From DAOPJM01 sp964490325 (lineage in GTDB: Bacteria > Bacillota > Clostridia > Christensenellales > CAG-138): a stretch of 52,569 nt of DNA. Positions 34,509-42,093 of the stretch are shown one piece after another (positions within the stretch are counted from its first letter, which is position 1; each line of letters opens with the position of its first letter). A program made the position numbers and the translations under genes. The stretch is from the NCBI GenBank assembly GCA_964490325.1, contig CAZBBX010000014.1, positions 1 through 52,569 of the forward strand, in the 5' to 3' direction. Under the pieces are notes generated by a model. That model did not search any database and was not told the origin of the DNA. It saw nothing but the letters and a program-made list of their open reading frames with translations.

Positions 34509-35177
34509 TCAGCGCGGCTTCTTGCCGTTGGGAGAGGCCGCTGCATCGGATGATCGGGTCGAAGCGGGAAGCTCATAGAAGCCTTCGCAGCGGACAGCCC
34601 ACAGCGCCATCAAAAGCATGGAAAGCTCAAAAAGCAGGCAGCAGAGGGTCGACGGGGAATCAAGGAGGAAAAAGTAGCTTATGCAATCGATACCGCACAG
34701 CACTATGACGATGATGCCCACGAGAAGATACAGCAGCCTCTTCTTCAAGAGCAGCCCAATACCGCAGACAAGCAGCAGCACGGGACGGAGAAAGAGGAAC
34801 GCCAACTTTAAAAGGACGGAGAAAACGACTACTTGCAAAGTGACTTCCAGGGTGGATAACTCGGGGAGAAAGATCCAAATGATATAGGCAAACGCCAACA
34901 CGCAGTACAGGATACGGGTCGGCAGGGAGGGCAGCCGGTCGCGCTGATACAGGATGGCAAGCACCGCAAGGGCAAGGGAAAGCAGGGCGATGAGGATGTA
35001 CAGGCCGACATAGTCCATGAAGGTATCCAAGTCGGACAAGGAGAGCAAAAGGGAGGCAACGCTGCAAAGGGCGGCGAACACAAGGAGCGCAGGCGAGGGC
35101 TTCGACTGCATCTCGAACGCATGGCTCTCCGAATGTATGGCAGTTTCCTCATACGCATCGGGATCTGCGGCCGCCAT
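34509..35177 (-). CDS. Unrecognised multi-pass membrane protein
   Basis: A 222-residue protein, or about 200 if it starts at ATG 35111 (MQSKPSPALL); neither start has a good ribosome site. Six hydrophobic segments fill residues 30-195 (for example YVGLYILIALLSLALAVLAI and LLYLLVGIIVIVLCGIDCIS). The C-terminus is a Ser/Lys/Arg tail. No charged or catalytic motif hints at a function. It is convergent with the Na/Pi gene and separate from the operon upstream of it. Confidence 0.6.
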   Translation of the reverse strand: MAAADPDAYEETAIHSESHAFEMQSKPSPALLVFAALCSVASLLLSLSDLDTFMDYVGLYILIALLSLALAVLAILYQRDRLPSLPTRILYCVLAFAYIIWIFLPELSTLEVTLQVVVFSVLLKLAFLFLRPVLLLVCGIGLLLKKRLLYLLVGIIVIVLCGIDCISYFFLLDSPSTLCCLLFELSMLLMALWAVRCEGFYELPASTRSSDAAASPNGKKPR

Positions 35178-35463
35178 TTTGCAGCTGCTCGGACGGAGAT
35201 GGCCGCGAGGGTGTATGGGCGCAAGGACGACGGGATCGATCAGACAAAAAGTCCGCGCCGAAGCGCCTTTGCCTTACAGCCTTGGGCGGATCGAGCAGCG
35301 ACACTGCATAGACCAACAGAAGCAGGAGTGCGTATACAGAGGGCAAACAAGTAAGATGAGAATACATGGCACCCCCCAATTGTTCCAATAGAATATATAC
35401 AGTATGCCATATGCATATAACCATACAAGAACCAAAACCGCAGGCTCCGATACAAAAAACGAC

Positions 35464-35501
35464 AAAAAACGAACGGCCGCCTGCTTTGACGAACCGTCCG
35501 T
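35464..35501 (-). terminator. Terminator of the XdhC/NTPase operon
   Basis: Minus strand: ACGGACGG (35501-35494) pairs with CCGTTCGT (35476-35469, one G-U) and runs into TTTTTT. It lies 36 bases past the NTPase gene stop at 35537. Confidence 0.75.
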
Positions 35502-35536
35502 TTGGTTAGACCTGCGTATGCGGAGGACGAACAGCT

Positions 35537-36076
35537 TTAGCCCTCCCGCCTGCCAAAGGCCAGTACGAGGGGCAGCAGCTGCTGATACAGGCTCTCACGC
35601 CTGCTCTCGTCCAACTCGTACACCGCTGCGCGGGGATGTGCTCGAAGCGCATTTAGGAAGGGCACGTCGTCCCGATCCTTGATGGCCGCCAGCACGGGGA
35701 TGTCCCCGTCCAAGGCCTTGAGGACCGCAGCCGTAAAGACCTGCGCCTGCGCCTCCATGAAGCCCAGCTCGTCCATGACGATGAGGCCGTCCGGCCGCGC
35801 CTGCTCGATATACGCCGTGCCCAAGGTGTCGAACACGCGGCAGTCGGTATGATGCACCTTGGAATCGCAGCTGCCGATGCGGTTGAACGCCTCATAGCGG
35901 GGCGTTTCGCCTGCGGGGTTCAGATAGATGGGGTGAAAACCCGTTTCATCCGAGGGCAGGCGCTTGGTGACAAAGCCGTACAGCGGCAGGCCGCTCGCTT
36001 CACAAAGACGCCGCAGCAGCGTGCTCTTGCCCGCGCCGCGTGCGCCGCGCAGAAGGATGTGCTTTTGCTCGCTCAT
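35537..36076 (-). CDS. THEP1-like nucleoside-triphosphatase
   Basis: A 179-residue P-loop protein; ATG 36076 overlaps the XdhC stop by four bases. Walker A is LRGARGAGKSTLLRRLC, followed by the typical GFVTKRLP. Walker B-like DGLIVMDELGFMEAQAQVF and a late VLAAIKDRDDVPF match the NTPase_1 (THEP1) pattern of IDE.G.ME. The substrate is unknown. In Clostridia such NTPases occur beside XdhC-type genes, suggesting a role in molybdenum-hydroxylase maturation; that is inference. Confidence 0.82.
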   Translation of the reverse strand: MSEQKHILLRGARGAGKSTLLRRLCEASGLPLYGFVTKRLPSDETGFHPIYLNPAGETPRYEAFNRIGSCDSKVHHTDCRVFDTLGTAYIEQARPDGLIVMDELGFMEAQAQVFTAAVLKALDGDIPVLAAIKDRDDVPFLNALRAHPRAAVYELDESRRESLYQQLLPLVLAFGRREG

Positions 36077-37092
36077 AGCTTGCCTCCGTTTCGCTTGGCG
36101 CGGTGCAGGATCAGCTCCGCCGCCACGCTCACTGCGATCTCGGCGGGGGTCTCCGCGCCGATGGCAAGGCCGATGGGTGAATGGATGCGGCAAAGCTCCG
36201 CCTCGGGTATGCCCGCCTCCACAAGACGGCGGTTGGTCGCGGCGACCTTGTGGCGGCTGCCAATGACGCCGATGTAGCAGGCCTTGGTGCGCAGCAGCTG
36301 CTCTAATACCGTATAGTCGCTTTGATGCCCCCGCGTCATGACGACCGCGTAATCCTCCTCTGTGACGGCTGCGCTTGCTCCTATAGCAGCAAAATCACAA
36401 AGGCAGGTCTTGACCTGCGGCGAGAAAAATTTGGGGTCTGCAAAGTCCGCCCGATCCTCCAACACCGTCACGGAAAAGCCCACCCGTGCCGCCAACGGCG
36501 CCAGCTCGCGGGAAACGTGTCCGCCGCCAAAGATGTATAATTGCTCCGCACGGGTCAGCGGCTCCACATACAGCTCACCCTCGCGCCGCGCCTGTGCGCA
36601 GGCCAAGGGCTCGATGCGCTTTGCGTCCATGTCGCCAAGGAAGCGCGGTCCCTCCTCGCGGGTGTATACGCCCATGCGTCCCACGCCCTCGCTTTTCAGC
36701 TCCGTGACCAGCCAGCTGTTGACGCTGCGGTCAAACAGCCCCGCCGCGTAGGCGGCAAACGCCTGTGCCTGCGGATCGGCAGCGGAGAAATAGCGAAAGT
36801 AAATGACGACCTGTCCGCCGCAGATCATGCCGATGTCGGCGACCTCGTTCTTGGTGAGGTTGAAGCCCTGCGTGAAGGCCGCCTTCGTTTGCAGCGCCTG
36901 CTTGGCAAGGCGGATGCTCTCGTATTCGACGGCGCCGCCGCCGACCGTGCCCTGCGTCGTGCCGTCTTGAAACAGCACCATGCGTGCGCCGCTGCCGCGC
37001 GGGGTGGAGCCTGAGCTTGCGATCACGCCGCACAGTACCAGATCCTCGCCGCGCAGGAGCGCAGCTAAAAGAGCGGTGAGCAATTCTTTCAT
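36073..37092 (-). CDS. XdhC/CoxI-family molybdoenzyme maturation protein
   Basis: A 339-residue protein. The N-terminal XdhC domain has GVIASSGSTPRGSGARMVLF, GTVGGGAVEYE and DIGMICGGQVVIYF (the MICGG motif). The C-terminal Rossmann domain begins LYIFGGGHVSRELAPLAARV (about 185) and ends with a conserved GSRHK and IHSPIGLAIGAETPAEIAVS. Family members bind and sulfurate molybdenum cofactor and insert it into hydroxylases. No hydroxylase gene is in the window. It is coupled at both ends to neighbouring genes by ATGA overlaps. Confidence 0.93.
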   Translation of the reverse strand: MKELLTALLAALLRGEDLVLCGVIASSGSTPRGSGARMVLFQDGTTQGTVGGGAVEYESIRLAKQALQTKAAFTQGFNLTKNEVADIGMICGGQVVIYFRYFSAADPQAQAFAAYAAGLFDRSVNSWLVTELKSEGVGRMGVYTREEGPRFLGDMDAKRIEPLACAQARREGELYVEPLTRAEQLYIFGGGHVSRELAPLAARVGFSVTVLEDRADFADPKFFSPQVKTCLCDFAAIGASAAVTEEDYAVVMTRGHQSDYTVLEQLLRTKACYIGVIGSRHKVAATNRRLVEAGIPEAELCRIHSPIGLAIGAETPAEIAVSVAAELILHRAKRNGGKL

Positions 37093-37823
37093 TTGATACC
37101 TCCCTGTTTAATCGATGTATCGGCCGCCGCGTCCAAGACGATCAGTCCGACGGGACGCTTTGCCGACAGGTAGTAGGGGAAATCCGTCCGACCCGTGGGC
37201 GTAAGGCGCTTCAAAAGCTCCTCCTTTGTCAGGGTCTCGGTCTGGTCGCGGCTGTTGAGGCGCAAAAAGACCGCCGCTTCCTCCAAGCTGCGCAGGGGCT
37301 GCCCAAGCTCAGCGGGAAAGGACTCGCTCTTGTAGAGGACGCCCAAGGCGTCCAACTCCGCAAGCGTCTTTAAAAAGGTATAGCGCTCCAGCGGCGCTTC
37401 CTTGGGGGTGAAGCGATGGGTCGCCCAATTCTTCTTAAACAGCAGCGCCTTTTGAACGCCCTGCCTGCGCATCAGCTCCAAGAGCTCGTTTGTGGAGCCG
37501 AAAAAGCAGCAGACCATCGCATCGCAGTGGAGGGGCGGGAGGGTCAGCGCATCGCTGTTGTATACGTCCACATTGGCGACCTGTCCCTCCAGCAGCTTCT
37601 CCCGCAAAACGGCCAAGGCGGCCTGTGAGCAGTCAACGGCGCTGACCTGCCGCACACGCTTTGCAAGCGCCAAGGAGAGGTAGCCCAGCCCGCAGCCCAT
37701 GTCGCAAACATGCATATCGGGCGAAAGGTAGGCACAGGCGCGTTCCGCCAGCAGGTCGTTGAAGGGCGCGTATTCCGACGCGTCCACAAGAAAGCGTATC
37801 CGTTCCGCGCTCCATTCAAACAT
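37089..37823 (-). CDS. Class I SAM-dependent methyltransferase
   Basis: A 244-residue protein. The SAM-binding motif I is HVCDMGCGLGYLSLALAKRV (about 40), then SAVDCSQAALAVL (motif II acid D) and VYNSDALTL. The C-terminal half is less typical, with LFKKNWATHRF and LRLNSRDQTETLTKEELLKRL. The target is unknown. Its stop overlaps the XdhC start, and it lies behind the FecCD-type importer, a set seen together in Clostridia. It may modify a metal ligand or cofactor precursor; that is speculation. Confidence 0.85.
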   Translation of the reverse strand: MFEWSAERIRFLVDASEYAPFNDLLAERACAYLSPDMHVCDMGCGLGYLSLALAKRVRQVSAVDCSQAALAVLREKLLEGQVANVDVYNSDALTLPPLHCDAMVCCFFGSTNELLELMRRQGVQKALLFKKNWATHRFTPKEAPLERYTFLKTLAELDALGVLYKSESFPAELGQPLRSLEEAAVFLRLNSRDQTETLTKEELLKRLTPTGRTDFPYYLSAKRPVGLIVLDAAADTSIKQGGIK

Positions 37824-37854
37824 TGCTCTGCCTTTCGATCAAAAGTTTCGTGTC

Positions 37855-38120
37855 TCGGGCGGATACTATCCGCCCCTGCGGTACGTTGGGGAGGCGGGCG
37901 GCCGGTACCCGCCCCTACAAAATGTCGGCAAGAAGGTCGCGATCCAACGATCCCATACGGAAGCTGTGAGACGTCCACAGTGTGGGGATCTATTTCATTT
38001 CACTTGATGCGCCGGCATCAATTTTCACAATAGCCGCCGGCTGTTATTTCACGTCCGAAGGATAGTTCATGTCCGTCCGCAGCGCGGGCGGATGCGGCGG
38101 ACGGATCCTATCCGCCCTCC
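37855..38120. repeat. Palindromic repeat region between ABC ATPase and methyltransferase genes
   Basis: Contains GGCGGATACTATCCGCC (37859-37875), GCGGGCGGCCGGTACCCGCCC (about 37895-37915) and, at 38098-38114, GGACGGATCCTATCCGCC. These resemble the GCGGATATCATCCGC units at 23244-23400. The middle 120 bases are AT-richer and hold only a weak hairpin (AGCCGGCGGCT). The last unit runs over the 3' end of the ATPase gene. Confidence 0.6.
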
Positions 38121-38884
38121 GTTGGCACGGGTGCGACAAGCGGCCCCGCTTCCGTGTCCAAAAGACGAACGTCCAGCCCGTACAGCCGCTTGATGAGCGC
38201 CGCGTCTACGACGTCGCGCACCTTGCCAAACGCCGCCACCCGCCCTTCGCAGAGCGCCAGCGCAAGGTCGGCGTAGAGCAGGGCGTGCTGCGGGTCGTGG
38301 GTGGACAAAAGGACGGCATAGCCCTCGTCCGCCAAGCCGCGCACGGTCTTAAGCACTCGCTGCTTGTTGCCGTAGTCCAGCGAGGCGGTGGGTTCGTCCA
38401 TCAGCAGACTGTCCGCCTGCTGCGCAAGGGCGCGGGCGATGAGCGTAAGCTGCTGCTCCCCGCCCGATATGCGGGTGAAGCTCCGCTCCGCCAGTCCCGC
38501 GATGCCGAGGCGCTCCAAGGCGTTCATGGCTTCGTCCCGTTCCCGCCGACCGGGTACCGCAAGCGGGGAGAGGCGATGCGCCGTCCCCATCAGCACCATG
38601 TCCAGTACGGTATAGGCAAAGGTCGTTTGGTGCAGCTGCGGAATGTAGGCGATGCGATCCGCAAGCTTGCGTGCGCCGAGCGTCCTTGCGTCGGCGCCGT
38701 CCACGCGGATGTCCCCCGTCCAGCCGTGCAGCGTTCCCAGTATGCAGCGGAACAGCGTCGTCTTGCCCACGCCGTTGGGACCAAGGACGGCTACAAGGCT
38801 GCCGCGCTCCACGGTGAAGCACAGCTCGCTGAGCACGGGCCGTTCGCCATAGGCAAAGCACAGTTGTTCCACCTCGATACTCAC
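38108..38884 (-). CDS. FecE/BtuD-type ABC importer ATPase
   Basis: A 258-residue ATPase. GTG 38884 overlaps the permease stop by four bases; the longer frame upstream lies inside the permease gene. Walker A VLGPNGVGKTTLFRCIL, Q-loop AYIPQLHQTTFAYTVLDMVL, signature RISGGEQQLTLIARALAQ, Walker B SLLMDEPTASLD, H-loop LLSTHD. It belongs with type II importers of iron chelates, cobalamin, heme or molybdate. The last ~20 codons run into a palindromic repeat, so the C-terminus may have been rewritten. Confidence 0.93.
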   Translation of the reverse strand: MSIEVEQLCFAYGERPVLSELCFTVERGSLVAVLGPNGVGKTTLFRCILGTLHGWTGDIRVDGADARTLGARKLADRIAYIPQLHQTTFAYTVLDMVLMGTAHRLSPLAVPGRRERDEAMNALERLGIAGLAERSFTRISGGEQQLTLIARALAQQADSLLMDEPTASLDYGNKQRVLKTVRGLADEGYAVLLSTHDPQHALLYADLALALCEGRVAAFGKVRDVVDAALIKRLYGLDVRLLDTEAGPLVAPVPTEGG

Positions 38885-39912
38885 AGCGTCTTCTCCCGTC
38901 TTAGGATCAAGTAAATAAAGAACGGCGCGCCGATAAAGGCGGTCAGAATGCCAATGGGGATCTCCGCCGTCAGCAGGCAGCGCGCCACATCGTCCACCAG
39001 CAGCAGAAAGCTTGCTCCCGCAAGGCAGGACGCGGGGAGCAGGCGGCGAAAGCTGCTGCCGACCAGCTTGCGGCACAGGTGCGGGATCACCAGCCCCACC
39101 CAGCCGATCATGCCCGACACGGCGACTGACGCGGCGGTGATGAGCGTGGAGCAGAGGATGACGATCAGCCGCAGCAGCTGCGTGTTCACGCCCAACGTCC
39201 GCGCCTCCTCATCGCCCAGCGACAATAGGTCGATGCGCCAGCGCAGCAGGAGCAGCGGCGTTAGACCAATGAGCATGGGGAAGAAGGCAAAGCCCAAGCG
39301 CTCCAGCTTGGCGTCCGCCAGACTGCCCATGAGCCAATAGGTGATCTGCGGGAGCTGATTGTTGGGGTCGGCGACCAGCTTGACGCAGGAGGTGCCCGCC
39401 GACATGAGGGAGCTTATCATCATGCCCGCCAAGACGAGATTGATCACGCTGCTGCCGGGAGCGCGCTGCGCGATGAGAAAGACCAAGCCCACGGCTGCAA
39501 GTCCCATGAAGAAGGCGGCAAGGGTGATCTGCGCGCCCGAAGCGCCAAAGAGGATAGCCAAGGCCGCGCCAAAGGCCGCGCCGCCTGCGGCGCCCAGGAT
39601 GTCGGGCGAAGCCATGGGGTTTTGAAACACGCCCTGATACGATGCGCCCGCTGCCGACAGCGAGCAGCCTACAAGACAGGCGAGCAGGATGCGCGGCAGG
39701 CGAATGTTGATGACCGTGCGCGCCATGTCGTCCGTCCAAGTTTGCGAAAGGGGAAAGATGCGGGAAAGCAGGATGCGGGGGACCTCCCACAGGGGAACGT
39801 GGAAGCGCCCCAAGGAAAAGGACACGAAAAAGGCAACAATAAGCAGCAGGGCAAGACCGAGCAGCATACGAACGGCGCGTGCGTTTTTGTCTCGCTTTTC
39901 CCTTTGCTCCAT
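38881..39912 (-). CDS. FecCD-family ABC importer permease
   Basis: A 343-residue permease with about ten helices. ATG 39912 follows GGAGGG; ATG 39942 has none. Family hallmarks: NIRLPRILLACLVGCSLSAAGASYQGVFQNPMASPDILGAAGGAA, GDEEARTLGVN, GMIGWVGLVIPHLCRKLVG and IPIGILTAFIGAPFFIYLI (each cited in part). The MolB/BtuC/FhuB family moves metal chelates, cobalamin or molybdate. No substrate-binding protein gene is next to it. Confidence 0.94.
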   Translation of the reverse strand: MEQREKRDKNARAVRMLLGLALLLIVAFFVSFSLGRFHVPLWEVPRILLSRIFPLSQTWTDDMARTVINIRLPRILLACLVGCSLSAAGASYQGVFQNPMASPDILGAAGGAAFGAALAILFGASGAQITLAAFFMGLAAVGLVFLIAQRAPGSSVINLVLAGMMISSLMSAGTSCVKLVADPNNQLPQITYWLMGSLADAKLERLGFAFFPMLIGLTPLLLLRWRIDLLSLGDEEARTLGVNTQLLRLIVILCSTLITAASVAVSGMIGWVGLVIPHLCRKLVGSSFRRLLPASCLAGASFLLLVDDVARCLLTAEIPIGILTAFIGAPFFIYLILRREKTL

Positions 39913-39959
39913 GCGGCTTCCCTCCAACGCTGTTCTTTTCAATAAACAACGCTACATTA

Positions 39960-39988
39960 ATTATATCGGCAGCTCTTCCTTCCGTCAA
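39960..39988 (-). promoter_or_regulatory. Promoter of the importer/XdhC operon
   Basis: Minus strand: -35 TTGACG (39988-39983), 17-base spacer, -10 TATAAT (39965-39960), about 48 bases before the permease start. Behind it, AGCGTTG occurs twice (AGCGTTGTTTATTG and ACAGCGTTGG), a possible regulator site. Confidence 0.78.
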
Positions 39989-40076
39989 GGCGCACAGCGG
40001 CGAAAAGTGCGGCTTTAGGTACGCCTGTGCGGAACGCCGTTTTGGGAATATACCATTTTATCCGAGCGGATACGCA

Positions 40077-40105
40077 TTGACAAGCCGCCAAAGGTGTTGG
40101 ATAAT
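40077..40105 (+). promoter_or_regulatory. Promoter of the ACT/UPF0210 operon
   Basis: TTGACA (40077-40082), 17-base spacer, GATAAT (40100-40105), about 30 bases before ATG 40136, with AAAAGGAG between. Confidence 0.72.
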
Positions 40106-40135
40106 GGTAGCAGTACAAAAAGGAGCGCATTTGCC

Positions 40136-40408
40136 ATGATGAAAGCGATCATCACCGTCACCGCCCGCGATCAAGTGGGCATGATGGCCTCCCTCTCCGC
40201 CCTCTTGGCGGGCTGCAACGTCAATCTGCTGGACATCAGCCAAACCATCATGCAGGAATACTTCGTCATGATCATTTTGGCGGACTACTCCGCCTGCCCG
40301 CTGCCCTTCGACGAGCTGCGCGCAAAGCTCAACGCCTTGGGCGAGGCCAAGGCCATGAACATCCGCATCCAGCGCGAGGACATCTTTGAAGCGATGCATC
40401 GCGTGTAA
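40136..40408 (+). CDS. ACT-domain protein (UPF0237 type)
   Basis: A 90-residue single ACT domain, MMKAIITVTARDQVGMMAS then CNVNLLDISQTIMQEYFVMI. This is the small GcvR-like regulator usually encoded just before a UPF0210 protein, as it is here (nine bases apart). ACT domains bind amino acids; the ligand and partner are not known. ATG 40136 is immediately followed by a second ATG. Confidence 0.93.
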   Translation: MMKAIITVTARDQVGMMASLSALLAGCNVNLLDISQTIMQEYFVMIILADYSACPLPFDELRAKLNALGEAKAMNIRIQREDIFEAMHRV

Positions 40409-40417
40409 GGAGCCGTT

Positions 40418-41782
40418 ATGAGCATCATCAACGTATCCGACATCCTGCAGACGGTCTCCATGATCGAGTCCCAGCATCTGGACATTCGCACCATCACGAT
40501 GGGCATTTCCCTGCTGGACTGCGGCGATCCCGACATCGACCGCTGCTGCGAGAAGATCTACGAGAAGATCACGAAAAAGGCCAAGGATCTGGTCAAGACA
40601 GGCGAGGACATCGAGCATGAGTACGGCGTACCCGTGGTGCATAAGCGCATCTCCGTCACGCCCGCAGCGCTCATTGGCGGCGCCTTTACAAGCGACGACT
40701 ACGTCAAGATCGCCGTCACCTTGGACAGGGCTGCCCGAGAGGTGGGCGTGAACTTCCTTGGCGGCTTCTCCGCCCTCGTTCACAAGGGCATGACCACGGG
40801 GGACAACAACTTCATCGTGTCCATCCCCGAGGCGCTTGCCGCCACCGAGCGGGTCTGCTCCAGCGTCAACCTTGCCACCACCCGCGCAGGCATCAACATG
40901 GACGCCGTTGCCCTGATGGGCAACGTCATTCGCCGTACCGCCGAGGTCACGCGGGACAAGCATGGCGAGGGCTGCTGCAAGTTAGTGGTCTTTGCAAACG
41001 CGGTGGAGGACAATCCCTTCATGGCGGGCGCTTTCCACGGCGTGGGCGAACCCGACTGCGTCATCAACGTGGGCGTATCCGGCCCCGGCGTGGTGGCGCA
41101 CGCGCTCAAGGACTATCCCGACGCCCCCTTTGACGTGGTGGCGGAGGTCATCAAGCGGGTCGCGTTCCGCATCACCCGCGTGGGACAGTTGGTCGCACAG
41201 GAGGCAAGCCGCCGCCTGAACGTTCCCTTCGGCATCGTCGACCTGTCCCTTGCCCCCACACCCGCAAAGGGCGACAGCGTGGCGGAGATCTTGGAGCGCA
41301 TGGGCTTGGAACGCTGCGGCACCCACGGCACCACGGCGGCGCTGGCACTGCTCAACGACGCGGTCAAGAAGGGCGGCGTCATGGCGTCCAGCCACGTAGG
41401 CGGCCTTTCGGGCGCGTTCATCCCCGTCAGCGAGGACGCGGGCATGATCGCGGCCACCGAGGCGGGCTGCCTGACCATCGACAAGTTGGAGGCCATGACC
41501 TGCGTCTGCTCCGTCGGCTTGGACATGATCGCCATTCCCGGCGACACCTCGGCGGACACCATTGCCGCCATCGTGGCGGACGAATGCGCCATAGGCGTCA
41601 TCAACAGCAAGACCACCGCCGTGCGCGTGCTGCCCATTCCCGGCGCAAAGGTCGGCGACAGCGTGGACTTTGGCGGTCTGTTGGGAACGGCTCCCGTCAT
41701 GGCGGTGCATCACGAGAGCGCTCACGACTTCATCAAGCGCGGCGGCCGCATCCCCGCGCCCATCCACAGCCTGAAAAACTGA
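40418..41782 (+). CDS. UPF0210/PFL-family protein
   Basis: A 454-residue protein of the UPF0210 (DUF711) family, with TFGGFSALVHKGMT-like NFLGGFSALVHKGMTTGD, VNLATTRAGINMDAVALMG, GAFHGVGEPDCVINVGVSGPG and a C-terminal VHHESAHDFIKRGGRIPAP. The fold is related to pyruvate formate-lyase barrels, but a role is not established. The last 97 codons plus terminator are duplicated exactly at 44017-44380. Confidence 0.95.
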   Translation: MSIINVSDILQTVSMIESQHLDIRTITMGISLLDCGDPDIDRCCEKIYEKITKKAKDLVKTGEDIEHEYGVPVVHKRISVTPAALIGGAFTSDDYVKIAVTLDRAAREVGVNFLGGFSALVHKGMTTGDNNFIVSIPEALAATERVCSSVNLATTRAGINMDAVALMGNVIRRTAEVTRDKHGEGCCKLVVFANAVEDNPFMAGAFHGVGEPDCVINVGVSGPGVVAHALKDYPDAPFDVVAEVIKRVAFRITRVGQLVAQEASRRLNVPFGIVDLSLAPTPAKGDSVAEILERMGLERCGTHGTTAALALLNDAVKKGGVMASSHVGGLSGAFIPVSEDAGMIAATEAGCLTIDKLEAMTCVCSVGLDMIAIPGDTSADTIAAIVADECAIGVINSKTTAVRVLPIPGAKVGDSVDFGGLLGTAPVMAVHHESAHDFIKRGGRIPAPIHSLKN

Positions 41783-41854
41783 TCCTCCAAAAATCAAAGA
41801 CCCCGCCGTGCAGCCGCGCCGCGGGGTCTTGCGATACGCGGGAAGAGGGCGGAG
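41491..41854 (+). repeat. 364-bp direct repeat, left copy (3' end of the UPF0210 gene)
   Basis: Starts at GGCCATGACCTGCG inside the gene, runs over the stop (41780-41782) and the terminator, and ends at GAGGGCGGAG. The right copy (44017-44380) appears identical at a constant offset of 2526. Between them lies the AAA/RloB cassette. Confidence 0.95.
41797..41830 (+). terminator. Terminator after the UPF0210 gene
   Basis: AAGACCCCGC (41797-41806) pairs with GCGGGGTCTT (41821-41830). On the plus strand only CTTGCG follows; on the minus strand the stem is followed by TTGATTTTT, so it works better in that direction. Confidence 0.7.
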
Positions 41855-41980
41855 CAAGAGTCCTGCCACAAATCCGTTTCGATCGCAGTTTGCAGCAATG
41901 ATCGCCATGAGGAACACCGTCAAACGCAAGGTGCTGCTGCCGTGCTTTTCTTGGCCTCCTTACTAAAAATGTCAAATCGT

Positions 41981-42066
41981 GAGATATTATTATAAAATTT
42001 GTTAAATATTTACAAAAATCGAAGTAATATCTCTTGCAAACGAGGCTGTTCATGCTATACTGAACA
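41981..42066 (+). promoter_or_regulatory. Promoter and inverted repeats of the AAA/RloB cassette
   Basis: TTGCAA (42034-42039), 16-base spacer, TATACT (42056-42061). The inverted repeat TGTTCA (42047-42052) / TGAACA (42061-42066) encloses the -10 box and could be a repressor site. Upstream GAGATATTA (41981-41989) and TAATATCTC (42025-42033) form a second perfect inverted repeat around very AT-rich DNA. Confidence 0.65.
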
Positions 42067-42093
42067 TGGTAACAAAAAGAGGAGGAGCTTGCA

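Noticed and set aside
35149..35367. Small minus-strand ORF with one hydrophobic segment (YALLLLLVYAVSLL) upstream of the membrane-protein gene
   Set aside because: Its ribosome site is only a G-run, the second half is low-quality Arg/Ser/Pro sequence, and it overlaps the next gene in another frame. Not enough to call a gene.
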